NCBI GenBank assembly: GCA_964245015.1
Contig: CAXTMA010000038.1
Span: forward strand, 1-21,612
Length of the DNA: 21,612 bases
From: RH-AL1 sp964245015
Lineage (GTDB): Bacteria; Pseudomonadota; Alphaproteobacteria; Rhizobiales; Beijerinckiaceae
Direction of reading: 5' to 3'
Shown here: in pieces, positions 15,766 to 21,612 of the stretch
Layout: every line of letters begins with the position of its first letter
How positions within the stretch are numbered: the stretch's first letter is position 1
Program-made: the position numbers and the translations under genes
The notes under the pieces: model-generated
Told to the model about the DNA's origin: nothing
The model's input: the letters and a program-made list of their open reading frames with translations, nothing else
Database searches by the model: none

Positions 15766-15852
15766 CCGAGCGACAGATGCTGGGAGGGGGGACCAGCATG
15801 CAGATCGGAAGGTCCGAAACGGGGGGATACGGACAACCGACGGGATCGCTCT
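15733..15852 (-). ncRNA. Candidate ~120-nt small RNA with twin UCCCCCC loops
   Basis: Between metY and lolA the - strand shows a promoter-like pair (15888-15859) followed by three hairpins. Hairpin 1 is UCGG/CCGA (15840-15837 with 15808-15805) plus GUCCG/CGGAC (15834-15830 with 15816-15812) around a 13-base loop containing UCCCCCC. Hairpin 2 is AUGCUGG/CCAGCAU (15799-15793 with 15783-15777) around UCCCCCCUC. Hairpin 3 is the terminator at 15765-15738 with its U tract. No reading frame is conserved here. C-rich, Shine-Dalgarno-complementary loops above a terminator are known in alphaproteobacterial sRNAs such as CcsR and MmgR, although those use CCUCCUCCC. Identity with a known family cannot be judged here. 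It could instead be the processed 3' end of the lolA mRNA. Confidence 0.5.
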
Positions 15853-15858
15853 TGGATC

Positions 15859-15888
15859 TGTAGATGGGACAGGCAGGCTCAGCGTCAA
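15859..15888 (-). promoter_or_regulatory. Sigma-70-like promoter for the candidate sRNA
   Basis: On the - strand TTGACG (15888-15883) is followed after 18 bases by TCTACA (15864-15859). The -35 matches consensus at five of six positions; the -10 is weak. It lies 37 bases after the lolA stop and would start an RNA at about 15852. Confidence 0.45.
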
Positions 15889-15925
15889 CCGCCCCCGATC
15901 ATTTTCCGGCTCTTTTTTGATGCGG

Positions 15926-16573
15926 CTACTTCTTGGCCGAATCGAGGCTCGAGATCTTGAACAGCTTGGGATCGGGCTTCTGCTGCAGGTCGACGTTGTA
16001 GAGCGTGACCAGCGTCTCGTAGCCCTGCGGGTCGCGCACCTGCCAGCGGTTGAGGTGGAAGGTCTGCGCATCGAAGATGAGGCGGATGCGCGAGGTGCCG
16101 CCGAAGGTGGTGCGGTCGTCGAGCAGGATCATCACCTCGTCGGGCGTCTTCAGCACGTTGAGGATCTGGGTGTCGGACTTCAGGTCGATCTTCTCCTGAA
16201 GCAGAAACTTCAGCGGGGTCTGGCCGATGAAATAGGTGTCCTGCGTCTTCAGCTTGCGGTCGTTGACGGCAACCTTGGAGCCGTCGGCGATCACTTCCAG
16301 CGTGGCCGGGCTGGCGTATTCGAAGCGGAGCCGGCCGGGCTTCTGGATATAGATCCGACCCTCCGACTGGCGCCCATCGGCGCCCGACTGCATGAAATCG
16401 CCGACCATGGTCTGCGCCGACGACAGGAAGGCGTCGGCCTTCTTGATGGCCTGATCCGCCTCGTCGCCGGTCAAGGTCACGGTGGGTGCCGGCTTGGCGG
16501 GATCGGCGAAGCTCGGGCCGGTTTGGGCGAGGGCGAGGAAGCCGATGATTAGGCAGATCGCTGACGTCTTCAT
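15926..16573 (-). CDS. lolA: Outer-membrane lipoprotein carrier (LolA family)
   Basis: The 215-residue periplasmic protein has a signal peptide (MKTSAICLIIGFLALAQTGP, cleavage probably after SFA at 23). The mature chain has the LolA beta-sheet pattern: FMQSGADGRQSEGRIYIQKPGRLRFEY, then YFIGQTPLKFLL, IRLIFDAQTFHLNRWQVRDPQGYETLVTLYNVD and a short tail. LolA shuttles lipoproteins across the periplasm, although alphaproteobacterial members are divergent and lack an obvious LolB partner. Three ATGs occur in a row (16579, 16576, 16573). The third is chosen because AGGA ends 6 bases before it. The 195-base gap from ftsK contains inverted repeats. Position after ftsK is common in Hyphomicrobiales. 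Confidence 0.88.
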   Translation of the reverse strand: MKTSAICLIIGFLALAQTGPSFADPAKPAPTVTLTGDEADQAIKKADAFLSSAQTMVGDFMQSGADGRQSEGRIYIQKPGRLRFEYASPATLEVIADGSKVAVNDRKLKTQDTYFIGQTPLKFLLQEKIDLKSDTQILNVLKTPDEVMILLDDRTTFGGTSRIRLIFDAQTFHLNRWQVRDPQGYETLVTLYNVDLQQKPDPKLFKISSLDSAKK

Positions 16574-16672
16574 CATCATTCCTGCTGGCCGTCGCCCCGT
16601 CTTAGGAGGGCGTTGTGGCGGCAATGGGACTTGCGGACCGGAGTTTGGACGGCTGGTGTTGAATTGCCCAAG

Positions 16673-16690
16673 CAGGCTTCGGCAAGCCTG
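16673..16690. repeat. Perfect 7-bp hairpin between ftsK and lolA
   Basis: CAGGCTT (16673-16679) and AAGCCTG (16684-16690) flank CGGC. There is no T tract on either side. It lies about 100 bases upstream of the lolA start. Confidence 0.55.
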
Positions 16691-16702
16691 GTTGCGTCGG
16701 GG

Positions 16703-16730
16703 TTCGAAGCAGCTTCGATCTCGCTTCGAA
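16703..16730. repeat. Triple TTCGAAGC inverted-repeat cluster between ftsK and lolA
   Basis: TTCGAAGC (16703-16710) is followed by its inverse GCTTCGA at 16712-16718 (a TCGAAGC-A-GCTTCGA palindrome) and again by GCTTCGAA at 16723-16730. The first and last arms form a perfect 8-bp inverted repeat. It begins about 40 bases after the ftsK stop on the - strand. It could be a protein-binding site or an RNA switch between two hairpins. Confidence 0.65.
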
Positions 16731-16768
16731 CAGCGAAATCAAATGTCGCACACGCCACGCGGTGCCGC

Positions 16769-19315
16769 TTAGTCATCGGCATCCTGCAGTTCGGCAGAGC
16801 CCCGATCGAGCGTCGCGTATGTCTGCCCGCCGCCGACAAGGATCGTCCGCTTGCCGGAATGGTTGGGCGCGCCCACCACGCCCTCCTTTTCCATCCGTTC
16901 GACGAGCGAGGCGGCCTTGTTGTACCCGACCGCCAGCCGGCGCTGGATGTACGACGTCGAGCATTTGCGATCGCGCAGAACCACGGCAACGGCCCGGTCG
17001 TACATGTCGCCGGACTCGTCCGCCAGTCCCGCCTCCGGCACCGCGTCGTCGGCCGGCTCGGCGTCCTCGTCCGTGATCGCATCGAGGTAGTCTGGCTGTC
17101 CCTGGGCCTTGAGGTGGGCGACCACGCGCTCGACGTCCTCGTCGGACACGAAGGGCCCGTGCACGCGGTAGATGCGACCGCCGCCCTGCATGTGCAGCAT
17201 GTCGCCCTGGCCCAGCAGCTGTTCGGCGCCCTGCTCGCCCAGGATGGTGCGGCTGTCGATCTTGCTTGTCACCTGAAAGGAGATGCGGGTGGGGAAGTTG
17301 GCCTTGATGGTGCCGGTGATGACGTCCACCGACGGGCGCTGGGTGGCCATGATGAGGTGGATGCCGGCGGCGCGGGCCATCTGGGCGAGGCGCTGGATGG
17401 CGCCTTCGATGTCCTTGCCCGCCACCATCATCAGGTCGGCCATCTCGTCCACGATGATCACGATGAAGGGCAGCGGGGCCAGCTCCATCGCCTCGTGTTC
17501 GTAGACCGCCTCTCCGGTGTCGCCATCGAAGCCGGTCTGCACCGTGCGGGTCAGCGGCTCGCCCTTGGCCAGCGCCTCGCTCACGCGGGCGTTGAAGCCG
17601 TCGATGTTGCGCACGCCGAGCTTGGCCATCTTCTTGTAGCGGTCCTCCATCTCGCGCACCGCCCACTTCAGCGCCACCACCGCCTTCTTGGGGTCGGTCA
17701 CCACGGGCGTGAGCAGGTGCGGGATGCCGTCGTACACCGACAGCTCCAGCATCTTGGGGTCGACCATGATGAGGCGGCACTCGTCGGGCTTCATGCGGTA
17801 GAGCAGGGAGAGGATCATGGTGTTGATCGCCACCGACTTGCCCGAGCCGGTGGTGCCGGCGACGAGCAGGTGGGGCATCTTGGCGAGATCAACGATCACC
17901 GGCTCGCCGCCGATGTTCTTGCCCAGCGCGATGGCAAGGCTCTGGGATGTCTGGTCGAAATCGCGCGACGCCAGCAATTCGCGCAGGTACACCGTTTCCC
18001 GCCTCAGGTTCGGCAGCTCGATGCCGATGGCGTTGCGCCCCGGCACCACGGCGACGCGGGCCGACAGGGCCGACATCGAGCGGGCGATGTCGTCGGCCAG
18101 CCCGATCACGCGCGAGGATTTGATGCCCGGCGCCGGCTCCAGCTCGTAGAGCGTCACCACCGGGCCGGGCCGGACGTTGACGATCTCGCCCTTGACGCCG
18201 AAGTCATCGAGGACGCCTTCCAGAAGGCGGGCGTTCTGCGCCAGCGCGTCGTCCGACACGCTGGGCGCGGTCTGCCGCTTGCCCTCGCTCAGCATGGCGA
18301 CGGGCGGAAGCTGGTACACGCCGGCAATGCGCTGGGCGCGCGCCCCCTCGCGCAGATGGCGTCCGCTCGGCCGCGGTGCCGGTGCGGTCGGTGAAACGCG
18401 GATCGCCTCCTCCGCCGAGCGGGCGCGCAGGGCGGGAGGGGCGTAGGCGCTGGCATCGAAGCGCGGTTCCTCGCGCCGTGCCTCTTCGGCGGGGAAAGCG
18501 AAAGGTGGCGTGGCGTCGGCGAGGTCGAAGGGCAGGTCGAAGGATGCGGAGCGCTCGCGAGCCGTCCTGACGCGGCGGGGTTGCCAGCGGCGCAGCCGCC
18601 GCGCCAGCGCCGCCCTCGCGCTCAGGCCGGCGTGGACCAGCGCGCCGAGCGACAGCAGACCGAGGCCGGGCTCGGCATCGTCGTCATCGAAGTCGCGGAG
18701 GACGTCGAGGGATCGAGCCGGAGGCAACGCCTCGTCGTCCTCGAAACGCGACCGTTCGCGCAGGCCCACGGATGCGCTGAGCAGCAGAACGGCCGCGACC
18801 GCCAGCGCCAGGGCGACGGCGATGATCGCCGGGCGCAGCCCGGCAAGCACCCTGCGGGGCAGCGCCATGACGAGGTCGCCGATCACGCCGCCCAGGCCGG
18901 TCGGCAGCGGCCAGTGCGCGGTGATCGGCAGGAGCGAGGCGACCCCGGCCGCGCACAGGCCGCCGCCGCCGAGCAGGACGAGCCGCATCCCCAGGCGCGG
19001 CAGGCGGCGCTCCGTCATCAGGTGCCAGCCCCAGAAGGTCAGCGGGATCAGCACGGCCAGCGAGGCCAGTCCCAGCATCTGCATCACGAGGTCGGCGGCG
19101 ATGGCGCCGGGCGCTCCGAGCCAGTTGCGGATGCGGGCGGAGGTGGCGTGGTTGAGGCTCGGATCCCCGACCGACCAGGTGAGCAGGGAAAGGCCCAGCG
19201 CACCCAGCGCCAGGATCAGCGCGACCCCGATCGCCTCGGCGCAGCGGCGGCTCATGAAAAGGCGCAGCGACTCCGGAATGTGGTCGAGCGCCGTGCTGCT
19301 GGTCGTCGTGCGCAT
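16769..19315 (-). CDS. ftsK: DNA translocase FtsK
   Basis: The 848-residue septal DNA pump moves chromosome dimers and termini across the division septum and activates XerCD at dif. The N-terminal part has about four membrane helices (near 27-47, 73-97, 108-130 and 160-182). A linker rich in Arg, Ala and Pro (about 190-340) follows. The alpha/beta RecA-like motor has Walker A Lys493 (GTTGSGKSVAIN) and Walker B Asp623 (FIVIIVDEMAD), then ATQRPSVDVITG. The last 70 or so residues are the winged-helix gamma domain (STSYIQRRLAVGYNKAASLVERME) that reads KOPS sites. The linker is far shorter than in E. coli (1329 residues), as usual in this class. ATG 19315 has AGGA 4 bases before it. A TTAA-N7-TTAA box lies about 76-90 bases upstream. 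Confidence 0.96.
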   Translation of the reverse strand: MRTTTSSTALDHIPESLRLFMSRRCAEAIGVALILALGALGLSLLTWSVGDPSLNHATSARIRNWLGAPGAIAADLVMQMLGLASLAVLIPLTFWGWHLMTERRLPRLGMRLVLLGGGGLCAAGVASLLPITAHWPLPTGLGGVIGDLVMALPRRVLAGLRPAIIAVALALAVAAVLLLSASVGLRERSRFEDDEALPPARSLDVLRDFDDDDAEPGLGLLSLGALVHAGLSARAALARRLRRWQPRRVRTARERSASFDLPFDLADATPPFAFPAEEARREEPRFDASAYAPPALRARSAEEAIRVSPTAPAPRPSGRHLREGARAQRIAGVYQLPPVAMLSEGKRQTAPSVSDDALAQNARLLEGVLDDFGVKGEIVNVRPGPVVTLYELEPAPGIKSSRVIGLADDIARSMSALSARVAVVPGRNAIGIELPNLRRETVYLRELLASRDFDQTSQSLAIALGKNIGGEPVIVDLAKMPHLLVAGTTGSGKSVAINTMILSLLYRMKPDECRLIMVDPKMLELSVYDGIPHLLTPVVTDPKKAVVALKWAVREMEDRYKKMAKLGVRNIDGFNARVSEALAKGEPLTRTVQTGFDGDTGEAVYEHEAMELAPLPFIVIIVDEMADLMMVAGKDIEGAIQRLAQMARAAGIHLIMATQRPSVDVITGTIKANFPTRISFQVTSKIDSRTILGEQGAEQLLGQGDMLHMQGGGRIYRVHGPFVSDEDVERVVAHLKAQGQPDYLDAITDEDAEPADDAVPEAGLADESGDMYDRAVAVVLRDRKCSTSYIQRRLAVGYNKAASLVERMEKEGVVGAPNHSGKRTILVGGGQTYATLDRGSAELQDADD

Positions 19316-19390
19316 CCGGTCCTGCTGGGCGGAGAGCGGCCGCAGGGCGGTAACCGTGCGCGATCTCCCGAGCAGGCTAGCGGCAGGGGG

Positions 19391-19405
19391 TTAAAGCTGG
19401 CTTAA
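19391..19405. promoter_or_regulatory. Perfect TTAA-N7-TTAA (CtrA-type) box upstream of ftsK
   Basis: TTAA (19391-19394), seven bases AGCTGGC, TTAA (19402-19405). Both strands read TTAACC after the second half-site, close to the TTAACCAT half of the alphaproteobacterial CtrA consensus. It also forms a GGTTAA/TTAACC inverted repeat. In this GC-rich DNA the motif is unlikely by chance. It sits 76-90 bases before the ftsK ATG, a promoter-proximal position. Confidence 0.55.
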
Positions 19406-19442
19406 CCTTGTTGGCTCCGGAAGCCTGCGCCGGATGCGGCGC

Positions 19443-19463
19443 CACCCGCCGGACCGGCGGGTG
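19443..19463 (-). terminator. GC hairpin after amtB, possible terminator
   Basis: CACCCGCC and GGCGGGTG form a perfect 8-bp stem with a 5-base loop, starting 20 bases after the amtB stop on the - strand. No U tract follows, so it may only stabilise the mRNA end or act with Rho. Confidence 0.35.
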
Positions 19464-19482
19464 CGAAACTGCGGACTCGGCC

Positions 19483-21045
19483 TCACACGTTGTAGGCGCG
19501 CTCGCCGTGCTCGGCGATGTCGAGACCTTCGCGCTCCGCATCCACCGACACGCGCAGGCCCATGACGAGATCGATGAGCTTGTACAGGATGGCCGAGCCG
19601 ATCCCCGACCACAGCAGGGTGAAGCCGACCGTCTTGCACTGGATCAGAACCTGGGTGAGCATGACGTAGGTTCCCGGCGCGCTCGTGCCGGGCTTGGCCG
19701 TGTAATCGGTCAGGCCGACGCCGCCGAGGTAGGGCGCGACCAGGACGCCGGTGCCGATGGCGCCGATGATGCCGCCGACGCAATGCACGCCGAAAACATC
19801 GAGCGAGTCGTCGTAGCCGACCCTCATCTTCACCACCGAAACGAAGAAGAAGCAGATCACGCCGACCACCAGTCCGAGCACGATGGCGCCCATCGGGCCG
19901 CAGTAGCCCGACGCCGGCGTGATCGCCACCAGGCCCGCCACCGCGCCCGAGCACATGCCGAGCAGGGAGGGCTCACCCTTGATCAGCCATTCGGCGAAAA
20001 GCCAAGCCAGCGTCGCCCCCGAGGTGGCGAGGAAGGTGTTGACGAAGGTCAGCGCGGTGACGCCGTTCGATTCGAGGTTGGAGCCGGCGTTGAAGCCGAA
20101 CCAGCCGACCCACAGCAGCGAGGCGCCGATCATGGTCATCACCAGCGAGTGCGGCGGCATCGGCTCGCGGGGATAGCCGACCCGCTTGCCCAGGATCAGC
20201 GCGCCCACGAAGCCGGCGATGCCGGCGTTGATATGCACAACCGTGCCGCCGGCGAAGTCGAGGGCACCCTTCTGGTTGAAATAGCCGGCCATGTTGGTGA
20301 TCATGTCGTCGGTGCCGGTCAGCTTGTCGAGGGCGGCCTGCGCGGCGGCCTTGGCACCGGCGTCCTTGGCGGCGGCCAACGCCTTGGCGGCGTCGCCGAT
20401 GGCGTCGGGACCCTGCCAGAACCACACGGCGTGCGCGATCGGGAAATAGATCAGCGTCACCCACAAGACGATGAAGACGATCAGCGCCGAGAACTTCATC
20501 CGCTCGGCGAACGCACCGACGATCAAAGCCGGCGTGATGCAGGCAAAGGTCATCTGGAACGCCATGTAGACGTATTCGGGGATGACCACGCCGTTGGAGA
20601 AGGTCGCCACCGTGGATTTCGGGGTCAAACCTTTGAGGAAGACGCGGTCGAGGCCGCCGATGAAGGCGCCGAGGAAGCCGTCGGGGCCGGTCGTGAAGGC
20701 GAGCGAATAGCCGTAAAGGGCCCAGATGACCGAGACAAGGCCGACGATCATGAACACCTGGCTCAGCACGGACAGCATGTTCTTGGAGCGGACAAGGCCG
20801 CCGTAGAACAAAGCGAGACCGGGAATCGACATCATCAGCACGAGCGCGGTGGAAACCAGCATCCAGGCCGTGTCGCCCTTGTCGGGCACGAGCGCGGGCG
20901 AAGACGCAGCCGCCGCGTTGGCCGCCGCCGCCTCGGGCGTCGCCGTTTGCGCCCACGCCGCGCCGGCGGCGAGAACAATGGCAAGCCCCACGCCCAAGGT
21001 CACGCCGAAGGCGATGCCGGCGGGTTTCGACACTCTGAATTTCAT
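19483..21045 (-). CDS. amtB: Ammonium transporter AmtB
   Basis: The 520-residue inner-membrane channel conducts ammonium and is gated by GlnK. A signal peptide (to AWA near residue 36) precedes a low-complexity Ala-rich segment and then 11 membrane helices. Pore twin histidines are His271 (GGTVVHINAG) and His421 (VHCVGG), 150 residues apart as in E. coli. The cytoplasmic C-terminus keeps GLRVSVDAEREGLDIAEHGE, which senses GlnK. An Ala/Lys/Asp-rich insert of about 45 residues (roughly 213-258) precedes GALDFAGG and matches my recollection of other alphaproteobacterial Amt proteins. ATG 21045 is chosen because GGGGGGAG lies 5 bases upstream; the in-frame ATG 21060 would place that sequence inside the gene. 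It is in operon with glnK. Confidence 0.96.
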   Translation of the reverse strand: MKFRVSKPAGIAFGVTLGVGLAIVLAAGAAWAQTATPEAAAANAAAASSPALVPDKGDTAWMLVSTALVLMMSIPGLALFYGGLVRSKNMLSVLSQVFMIVGLVSVIWALYGYSLAFTTGPDGFLGAFIGGLDRVFLKGLTPKSTVATFSNGVVIPEYVYMAFQMTFACITPALIVGAFAERMKFSALIVFIVLWVTLIYFPIAHAVWFWQGPDAIGDAAKALAAAKDAGAKAAAQAALDKLTGTDDMITNMAGYFNQKGALDFAGGTVVHINAGIAGFVGALILGKRVGYPREPMPPHSLVMTMIGASLLWVGWFGFNAGSNLESNGVTALTFVNTFLATSGATLAWLFAEWLIKGEPSLLGMCSGAVAGLVAITPASGYCGPMGAIVLGLVVGVICFFFVSVVKMRVGYDDSLDVFGVHCVGGIIGAIGTGVLVAPYLGGVGLTDYTAKPGTSAPGTYVMLTQVLIQCKTVGFTLLWSGIGSAILYKLIDLVMGLRVSVDAEREGLDIAEHGERAYNV

Positions 21046-21050
21046 CAGCA

Positions 21051-21058
21051 CTCCCCCC
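21051..21058 (-). promoter_or_regulatory. Unusual G6 Shine-Dalgarno of amtB
   Basis: On the - strand GGGGGGAG-TGCTG precedes ATG 21045. The run of six G is stronger than needed and decides the start. It is perfectly complementary over seven bases (GGGGGGA) to both UCCCCCC loops of the candidate sRNA at 15733-15852. Confidence 0.7.
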
Positions 21059-21076
21059 ATAACTGTCGATGCCGGT

Positions 21077-21415
21077 TCAAAGCGCGTCGAGGTCGCGCTC
21101 GCCGGTGCGGATCCGCACGGCCTGCTCGATGTCGGTGACGAAGATCTTGCCGTCGCCGATCTGGCCGGTGCGCGCGGTGCTGGTGATGGCGTCCATCACG
21201 GGGCCGAGGAGTTCGGGCGAAACGGCGATCTCCAGCTTGAGCTTGGGCAGGAAGCTGACGGCATATTCGGCGCCGCGATAGATTTCCGTGTGTCCCTTCT
21301 GCCGTCCGTATCCCTTGACCTCCGTCACCGTCATTCCGTGCACGCCGATGCCGGTGAGGGCGTCGCGCACTTCTTCCAGTTTGAACGGCTTGATGACCGC
21401 CACAACGAGTTTCAT
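21077..21415 (-). CDS. glnK: Nitrogen regulatory protein PII (GlnK)
   Basis: The 112-residue trimeric signal protein binds 2-oxoglutarate and ATP/ADP. It shows the PII signatures MKLVVAVIKPFKLEEVRDAL, T-loop YGRQKGHTEIYRGAEY with the uridylylation residue Tyr51, and the C-terminal TGQIGDGKIFVTDIEQAVRIRTGE. The adjacent amtB starts 31 bases after its stop, which marks it as GlnK rather than GlnB. When nitrogen is plentiful, deuridylylated GlnK blocks AmtB. ATG 21415 gives the conserved N-terminus, with GGAAAG shortly before it; an open frame continues to 21505 but lacks family support. A GG-N10-GC element lies upstream. Confidence 0.97.
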   Translation of the reverse strand: MKLVVAVIKPFKLEEVRDALTGIGVHGMTVTEVKGYGRQKGHTEIYRGAEYAVSFLPKLKLEIAVSPELLGPVMDAITSTARTGQIGDGKIFVTDIEQAVRIRTGERDLDAL

Positions 21416-21470
21416 GAGCTTTCCAGTCCCTTCGCGAACGTCGTAGGCCTCAATAGAGTGTTGAGCGGCC

Positions 21471-21485
21471 GCGACACAACGGCCA
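21471..21485 (-). promoter_or_regulatory. Possible sigma-54 promoter of glnK-amtB
   Basis: On the - strand TGGCCGTTGTGTCGC has GG and GC spaced by exactly 10 bases, as in -24/-12 promoters (TGGCAC-N5-TTGC). The match is only partial at both boxes. It lies 56 bases before the glnK start. Sigma-54 control of glnK-amtB is well known in proteobacteria. Confidence 0.3.
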
Positions 21486-21563
21486 TCCGCGACACGACAG
21501 CCCAACGAGCCCCTCGCCCGCGGGCGGTGGACCGGACGACGTTTGCCAACCCGAGCGAGGGTG

Positions 21564-21612
21564 TCAGGCGGCGGCCTTGACGCCGCTGTCGGTTGGCACG
21601 GAGGCGATGGTC
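21564..21612 (-). CDS. C-terminal end of an unidentified gene
   Basis: On the - strand an open frame enters from the window edge and ends at TGA (21566-21564), giving TIASVPTDSGVKAAA. This is only 15 residues and I cannot name it. In related genomes the gene upstream of glnK is often tesB, but this tail is not clearly a thioesterase end. The rest of the gap to glnK (21416-21563) holds only the possible -24/-12 element. Confidence 0.35.
   Translation of the reverse strand, partial: TIASVPTDSGVKAAA

Overview
The window is a GC-rich, densely coded stretch of bacterial chromosome. Families and gene order point to an alphaproteobacterium, probably Hyphomicrobiales or a close relative. This rests on a glnK-amtB-ftsK-lolA run, a twin TTAA box upstream of ftsK, a membrane formate dehydrogenase linked to selB, and an intrinsic membrane kinase with a CHASE3-like sensor. 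No rRNA, tRNA, IS element, prophage or CRISPR array is visible. I count 20 coding regions, two cut by the window edges, and one candidate small RNA. No gap between genes exceeds 300 bases; the longest are 9380-9651 (272 bases) and 15669-15925 (257 bases).

Region 1 (1-4775, + strand): tail of the formate dehydrogenase iron-sulfur subunit, the cytochrome b gamma subunit, fdhE, a five-repeat Sel1-type protein and selB. The last three overlap by ATGA junctions. The operon joins a formate-oxidising respiratory enzyme to its maturation factor and to the selenocysteine elongation factor, which implies that the catalytic subunit upstream of the window contains selenocysteine. selA and the selenocysteine tRNA are not in the window. 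Two back-to-back hairpins separate structural from accessory genes.

Region 2 (4776-7890, + strand): a small unrecognised protein, an orphan hybrid histidine kinase (CHASE3-HisKA-HATPase-REC) and a ferritin-like DUF892/YciE-type protein.

Region 3 (7898-9379, - strand): prs (PRPP synthase) and a secreted DUF2147 protein, separated by a plausible intrinsic terminator. uvrC diverges from the DUF2147 gene.

Region 4 (9652-15668, + strand): uvrC with a long repeat-containing N-terminal extension; a tightly overlapping cassette of stand-alone acyl carrier protein, adenylate-forming ligase and SDR ketoreductase (the SDR apparently starting at CTG); then a PLP-dependent O-acetylhomoserine sulfhydrylase.

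Region 5 (15733-21612, - strand): glnK-amtB (nitrogen sensing and ammonium uptake), ftsK (chromosome segregation at division), a LolA-family lipoprotein carrier, and downstream of it a candidate ~120-nt small RNA. The RNA has its own TTGACG promoter, two hairpins whose loops both carry UCCCCCC, and a strong terminator. The six-G Shine-Dalgarno sequence of amtB is complementary to both loops.

Most noteworthy: the candidate sRNA and its possible amtB target, the ACP-ligase-SDR cassette with its CTG start, the Sel1 protein inside the selenium/formate operon, and the TTAA-N7-TTAA box upstream of ftsK.
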